Shown here: positions 61,320 through 64,000 of the stretch, one piece after another | How positions within the stretch are numbered: position 1 is the first letter of the stretch | Layout of the letters: each line of letters opens with the position of its first letter | Assembly: GCF_006874425.1 (NCBI RefSeq) | Contig: NZ_VIJZ01000005.1 | Coordinates: 62,001 to 126,000, forward strand | Origin: Paenibacillus ottowii | Lineage (GTDB): Bacteria; Bacillota; Bacilli; Paenibacillales; Paenibacillaceae | Direction: 5' to 3' | DNA length: 64,000 nt | Notes under the pieces: model-generated | Seen by the model: only the letters and a program-made list of their open reading frames with translations | Told to the model about the DNA's origin: nothing | Database searches by the model: none | Program-made: the position numbers and the translations under genes

Positions 61320-61408
61320 TGTTGTTGCTCCTCTCTAAATAAAAAAGGAACCCTAGCTCATAGCCAGAGTTCCCGTGTAGCCTAAATTGTAATTGTAAAT
61401 CTGCTCAT

Positions 61409-61424
61409 TGTGTCACGTGACACA
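61409..61424. promoter_or_regulatory. Perfect 16-bp palindrome, candidate operator
   Basis: TGTGTCACGTGACACA is self-complementary over all 16 bases. It lies about 90 bp upstream of the small membrane protein gene, in the element's main intergenic region. It is a good candidate binding site for a phage or host dimeric regulator. Confidence 0.55.
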
Positions 61425-61942
61425 TTTTACTCTTTGTAAGCTCGACTTTTTCAATTTTAAAATTTTGCAAATATAAACGTACATTCAACAAGATTAATTT
61501 CAATCTGTAAAACGAGAATTTTAAAATAAGCAGCCTGACTACAAATGAATATATGTCTTAGACATGAGGTAAAGACCATTTCTCCATTTCATTCTTTCTA
61601 AGTTTAGGCTATATCAATGGACTGACCTCAGTTTCCCCTATATATAGAAAAGTAGGGCCACGTCCAATCAATCACGTTCAAGAAAAATAAAATGAAGACA
61701 GCCAACGATGTTGGATGGCTACGGAAAGAAATAATTTGTTTACAAATTTTTGTTGACGGCTTCTTTTGATCTTAACGTTTGTACCCACATAAAGGGAAAC
61801 TCTCTCACCATCTCGATAAAAACCACTTCGCTACGCTTCGTAAACGGTATTCATCGACCTGCCGCCGTTTCCCCTCTTGCCTTCGGCAATTCACCCTTTT
61901 GCGGCTCATTATGAACAATTTATTTGCAAATTTATCATAAGA

Positions 61943-61981
61943 GGAAGAAATCTTCCCTTAATATTAGGGAGAAAATCTTCC
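61943..61981 (-). terminator. Hairpin after P-loop NTPase gene
   Basis: GGAAGA-TTTTCTCCCT and AGGGAAGATTTCTTCC pair imperfectly around AATATTA. It lies 9 nt after the stop and is followed by an AT-rich stretch. Confidence 0.55.
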
Positions 61982-61989
61982 TTTCCACT

Positions 61990-63996
61990 CTATGATAGTT
62001 TACGATAATGCTCGCTAACCACGTGATCGGTGAATGCATCTTGATCCACTAGCATAAACAACCAATATTGTCGTCCAACTTTTGAGGTTCTTTCATATAA
62101 CAATATATTATGATTCTTTAACTCACTCAAAATGAATTGCTTTCTATTTCCCTTCCAATTATCTCTAAACCACTGATATAGTGCTTTTCCACCTATTTCC
62201 TTAGCGGTAAGCTTGATATTCTTTTTGCCCACCATGAGCTTAACCATTTCGATCATTTTCTTGGAACAAGCTTTCTTAAATCGAAGCTCATTATGTAATT
62301 GATGCATATGGACTCGTTCATCCGGCAATCTAAATTCCTGTTGTACTAATGTTAACCATTCTGTCCGTTTCGAGTACATCACAATATCCACTTCTTCGGG
62401 TAAATTTACATTGCGTAGGGATGTTCTATGAATAATTTGCGAGAGATTAGCCAGCACATCTTCTATACATAGTTTTTGTATTCTCTCATCTGTAAACCAG
62501 TTCCCTTTATTTCGATTCTCATTTAAGGATATATCGATGTCTACACCATACATGGCTACAGCGATTTCCCGATAATGCCTAGGTGGGCGAATGGGAACAC
62601 CAAACAAGGCCATCGCATTAAAGCTAGAAAAATCATTATTACCTACCACATTGAAAAGATGTTTCCTCATATCATCATCTGGCTTCTGCTTGATTGTGAA
62701 AAATTGCTTGAGCTGCTCGTCCGTAATTACACCCTCAGCGTGATAAAATGCGATATCATCCTGTTTAGGTAATGCAATCATTTTGAAATTTGGACGTTTT
62801 TCTTGTAGTTTACTTTGTATCTCCAAGAAATCTCCTGCTATTGCTTCCTTGACTTCTTTCAGTTCACGGTAAGATAATGTTGTGGACGTATTTATATTTT
62901 TCCATCGAATATTCAACCGCTCAGCATATCGATGAACATTTGTCATGGGGATCAGTTCAAATCCAGAACGCTCATATATACTTTGGCTGATATGTGCTGT
63001 CCCGTCCAAAGTCAGCATATGGGTATGTAAACGACTATAGTCCAGCCACTCTGAACAAATAATAGCTTGCTTATTCGTTCGTTCTATACAGCCGATATGA
63101 TCCTTTGAATACATCTTCATAAACCACGTGTATCTTCTCATATCCTCAAGTTCACCTTTAGCATCAGCCAATTTAGCCAGGATGGTATTGAAGAACCGTT
63201 CTCTTTCTGAACCCTCTATAAATCGATTCAATCGTAATGTTGAATGGGAAGTTACATTGTCCTTTAATTCCAAATTGATCAACTCACTCAGGATATCTCT
63301 AGCTTCCTTAAATTCTCGATTACTTAAATGAATGCGGTCTGCCAAATGCTCAAACCAGTCAAATGAATTATCTTTACTGCCAATATCCCAGACACAACTG
63401 TCGTAGTAAATAGGCATCTCGTCTATGATCACCAATCGTTTCCACTTATGTACTTCTTTTTGTCGAGCATCATCTTTCGTATTCTTAGCTCGCTGCGGGT
63501 AATATAATAAATAGTTATTTATGTGCTCATCATCTAACATCAAATCTCGAAGTCTCTGCTGAGGAATACATAAAATTTGATATTTTCTCATGGTATCTAT
63601 CATTTTATGAATCTCATCAGAATTGACATATGCAATAGCGTCTGGTATTTCATGTTGCTTGGCAAATTCAGAGACATCCTTGTATACATTATTCTTCATC
63701 GTGTCGTTATTATTAAACACAAGCAATAGCGGATACTTTTCATGTTGATTTGAAGCATTTTTCTTTAATAGACTCTTGCATAGAACATTTAATGCTGTAC
63801 TTTTCCCTGTACCGGGAGCAGAATTAACTACCCATGACAAATAGGATTCTTCACGTTCAGATTCATCCATATTCATTTGATATCCCTTATGTATAAAACT
63901 CGTTAATGCATGATATGTTTCCATAAACGCCTCTTCGTGGAGACTGTTCATATGCGAACGAGAAATATAAGCTTCCAGATCGCTCCATTGATTCAC
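61990..63996 (-). CDS. Phage P-loop NTPase/helicase-like protein
   Basis: Walker A is SAPGTGKSTALN (residues about 58-69) and Walker B is LVIIDEMPIYYD (about 188-199), as in DEAD-like superfamily helicases of phages. The rest is unrecognised; the C-terminal part contains GGKALYQWFRDNWKGNRKQF, which recalls a winged-helix segment of primase-helicase relatives. The first GTG lies at 63996, 4 nt from the window edge, and the frame is open to the edge, so the true start may be outside. It probably acts in element DNA replication. Confidence 0.7.
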   Translation of the reverse strand: MNQWSDLEAYISRSHMNSLHEEAFMETYHALTSFIHKGYQMNMDESEREESYLSWVVNSAPGTGKSTALNVLCKSLLKKNASNQHEKYPLLLVFNNNDTMKNNVYKDVSEFAKQHEIPDAIAYVNSDEIHKMIDTMRKYQILCIPQQRLRDLMLDDEHINNYLLYYPQRAKNTKDDARQKEVHKWKRLVIIDEMPIYYDSCVWDIGSKDNSFDWFEHLADRIHLSNREFKEARDILSELINLELKDNVTSHSTLRLNRFIEGSERERFFNTILAKLADAKGELEDMRRYTWFMKMYSKDHIGCIERTNKQAIICSEWLDYSRLHTHMLTLDGTAHISQSIYERSGFELIPMTNVHRYAERLNIRWKNINTSTTLSYRELKEVKEAIAGDFLEIQSKLQEKRPNFKMIALPKQDDIAFYHAEGVITDEQLKQFFTIKQKPDDDMRKHLFNVVGNNDFSSFNAMALFGVPIRPPRHYREIAVAMYGVDIDISLNENRNKGNWFTDERIQKLCIEDVLANLSQIIHRTSLRNVNLPEEVDIVMYSKRTEWLTLVQQEFRLPDERVHMHQLHNELRFKKACSKKMIEMVKLMVGKKNIKLTAKEIGGKALYQWFRDNWKGNRKQFILSELKNHNILLYERTSKVGRQYWLFMLVDQDAFTDHVVSEHYRKLS

Positions 63997-64000
63997 TGCC

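Larger units (their letters stand above)
61320..61989 (-). other. 670-bp control region of the element
   Basis: No gene is seen. From right to left it holds the NTPase terminator (61943-61981), a GC-richer stretch with short inverted repeats (61790-61905), an AGCCA...TGGCT hairpin (61699-61720), the 16-bp palindrome at 61409-61424, and a GGAAC...GTTCC hairpin (61349-61373). It probably carries a promoter for the methyltransferase-terminase operon and perhaps a packaging or replication site. Confidence 0.5.
46971..64000 (-). mobile_element. Phage-derived element with head and packaging genes
   Basis: All genes in this block read on the minus strand: serine recombinase, head-completion, coat, scaffold, portal, both terminase subunits, a DNA methyltransferase and a P-loop NTPase. 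No tail tube, tape measure, baseplate, holin or lysin genes are visible. The left end is probably just beyond the recombinase near 46.95 kb; the right end is outside the window and no att repeats could be identified. The coat gene is frameshifted and large terminase may have lost its natural start. It is either a decaying prophage or a capsid-forming satellite that borrows tails. Confidence 0.75.

Overview
The window looks like the chromosome of a Paenibacillus close to the P. polymyxa group. The signs are strong AAGGAGG-type ribosome sites, frequent TTG/GTG starts, a GH46 chitosanase, an (R,R)-butanediol dehydrogenase, WXG100 proteins, DUF1541 and YwiC family proteins, and SPP1-like phage genes. 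This assignment is an inference from gene content. I recognised no rRNA or tRNA gene.

Positions 1-6100 are an anaerobic nitrate-respiration island, all on the minus strand: the first 29 codons of narG, then ric-modA-modB (Fe-S repair and molybdate uptake), then ywiC, a radical SAM/SPASM protein and coproporphyrinogen oxidase. Three promoters (before narG, ric and ywiC) share one architecture: a GGG-N4-CCC type site, exactly 25 nt, then a TANAAT-like -10 box. They probably answer to one NreC/NarL-type activator. Positions 6100-13235 hold a five-gene minus-strand operon, including a DUF1963 protein and a protein with a ZipA-like C-terminal domain. It faces a plus-strand set with a secreted MORN protein and a WXG100 protein carrying a glycine-zipper tail. 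This looks like type VII secretion cargo and accessory functions.

Positions 13500-41400 are ordinary host genes with many local regulators: a DUF1541 lipoprotein behind a CsoR-like operator, adaA-ogt, chitosanase, an unlisted 59-codon gene behind a LexA-type SOS box, MFS/ArsR, SDR/AraC, LacI/bdhA, an AraC gene running in frame into a Fur-controlled siderophore-binding lipoprotein, an amino-acid permease with a VanZ-RDD protein, nitroreductase/MarR, gdhA, thrC, tldE-tldD and a Crp-DUF2892-AhpD-like operon. Decaying genes lie near 17.1-17.4, 21.6-22.1, 38.1-38.9 and 41.1-41.4 kb.

Positions 41675-46408 hold a 1050-residue VgrG-like spike protein with a methyltransferase-like C-terminal toxin domain. 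A predicted immunity gene and a HEAT-like second immunity gene follow. No sheath, tube or baseplate genes are visible beside it.

From about 46.97 kb to the right edge lies a minus-strand phage-derived element. It has a large serine recombinase, head-completion proteins, a frameshifted major coat gene, scaffold, a Cys-rich VLP protein, portal, a VOC-family cargo gene, large terminase, an ATP-grasp protein, a tyrosine recombinase, small terminase, a ParB-methyltransferase and a P-loop NTPase. Head and packaging genes are present but no tail genes are seen. That fits either a decayed prophage or a capsid-forming satellite island. A ~200-bp tandem duplication bounded by GATGTAACGC motifs sits between scaffold and VLP genes.
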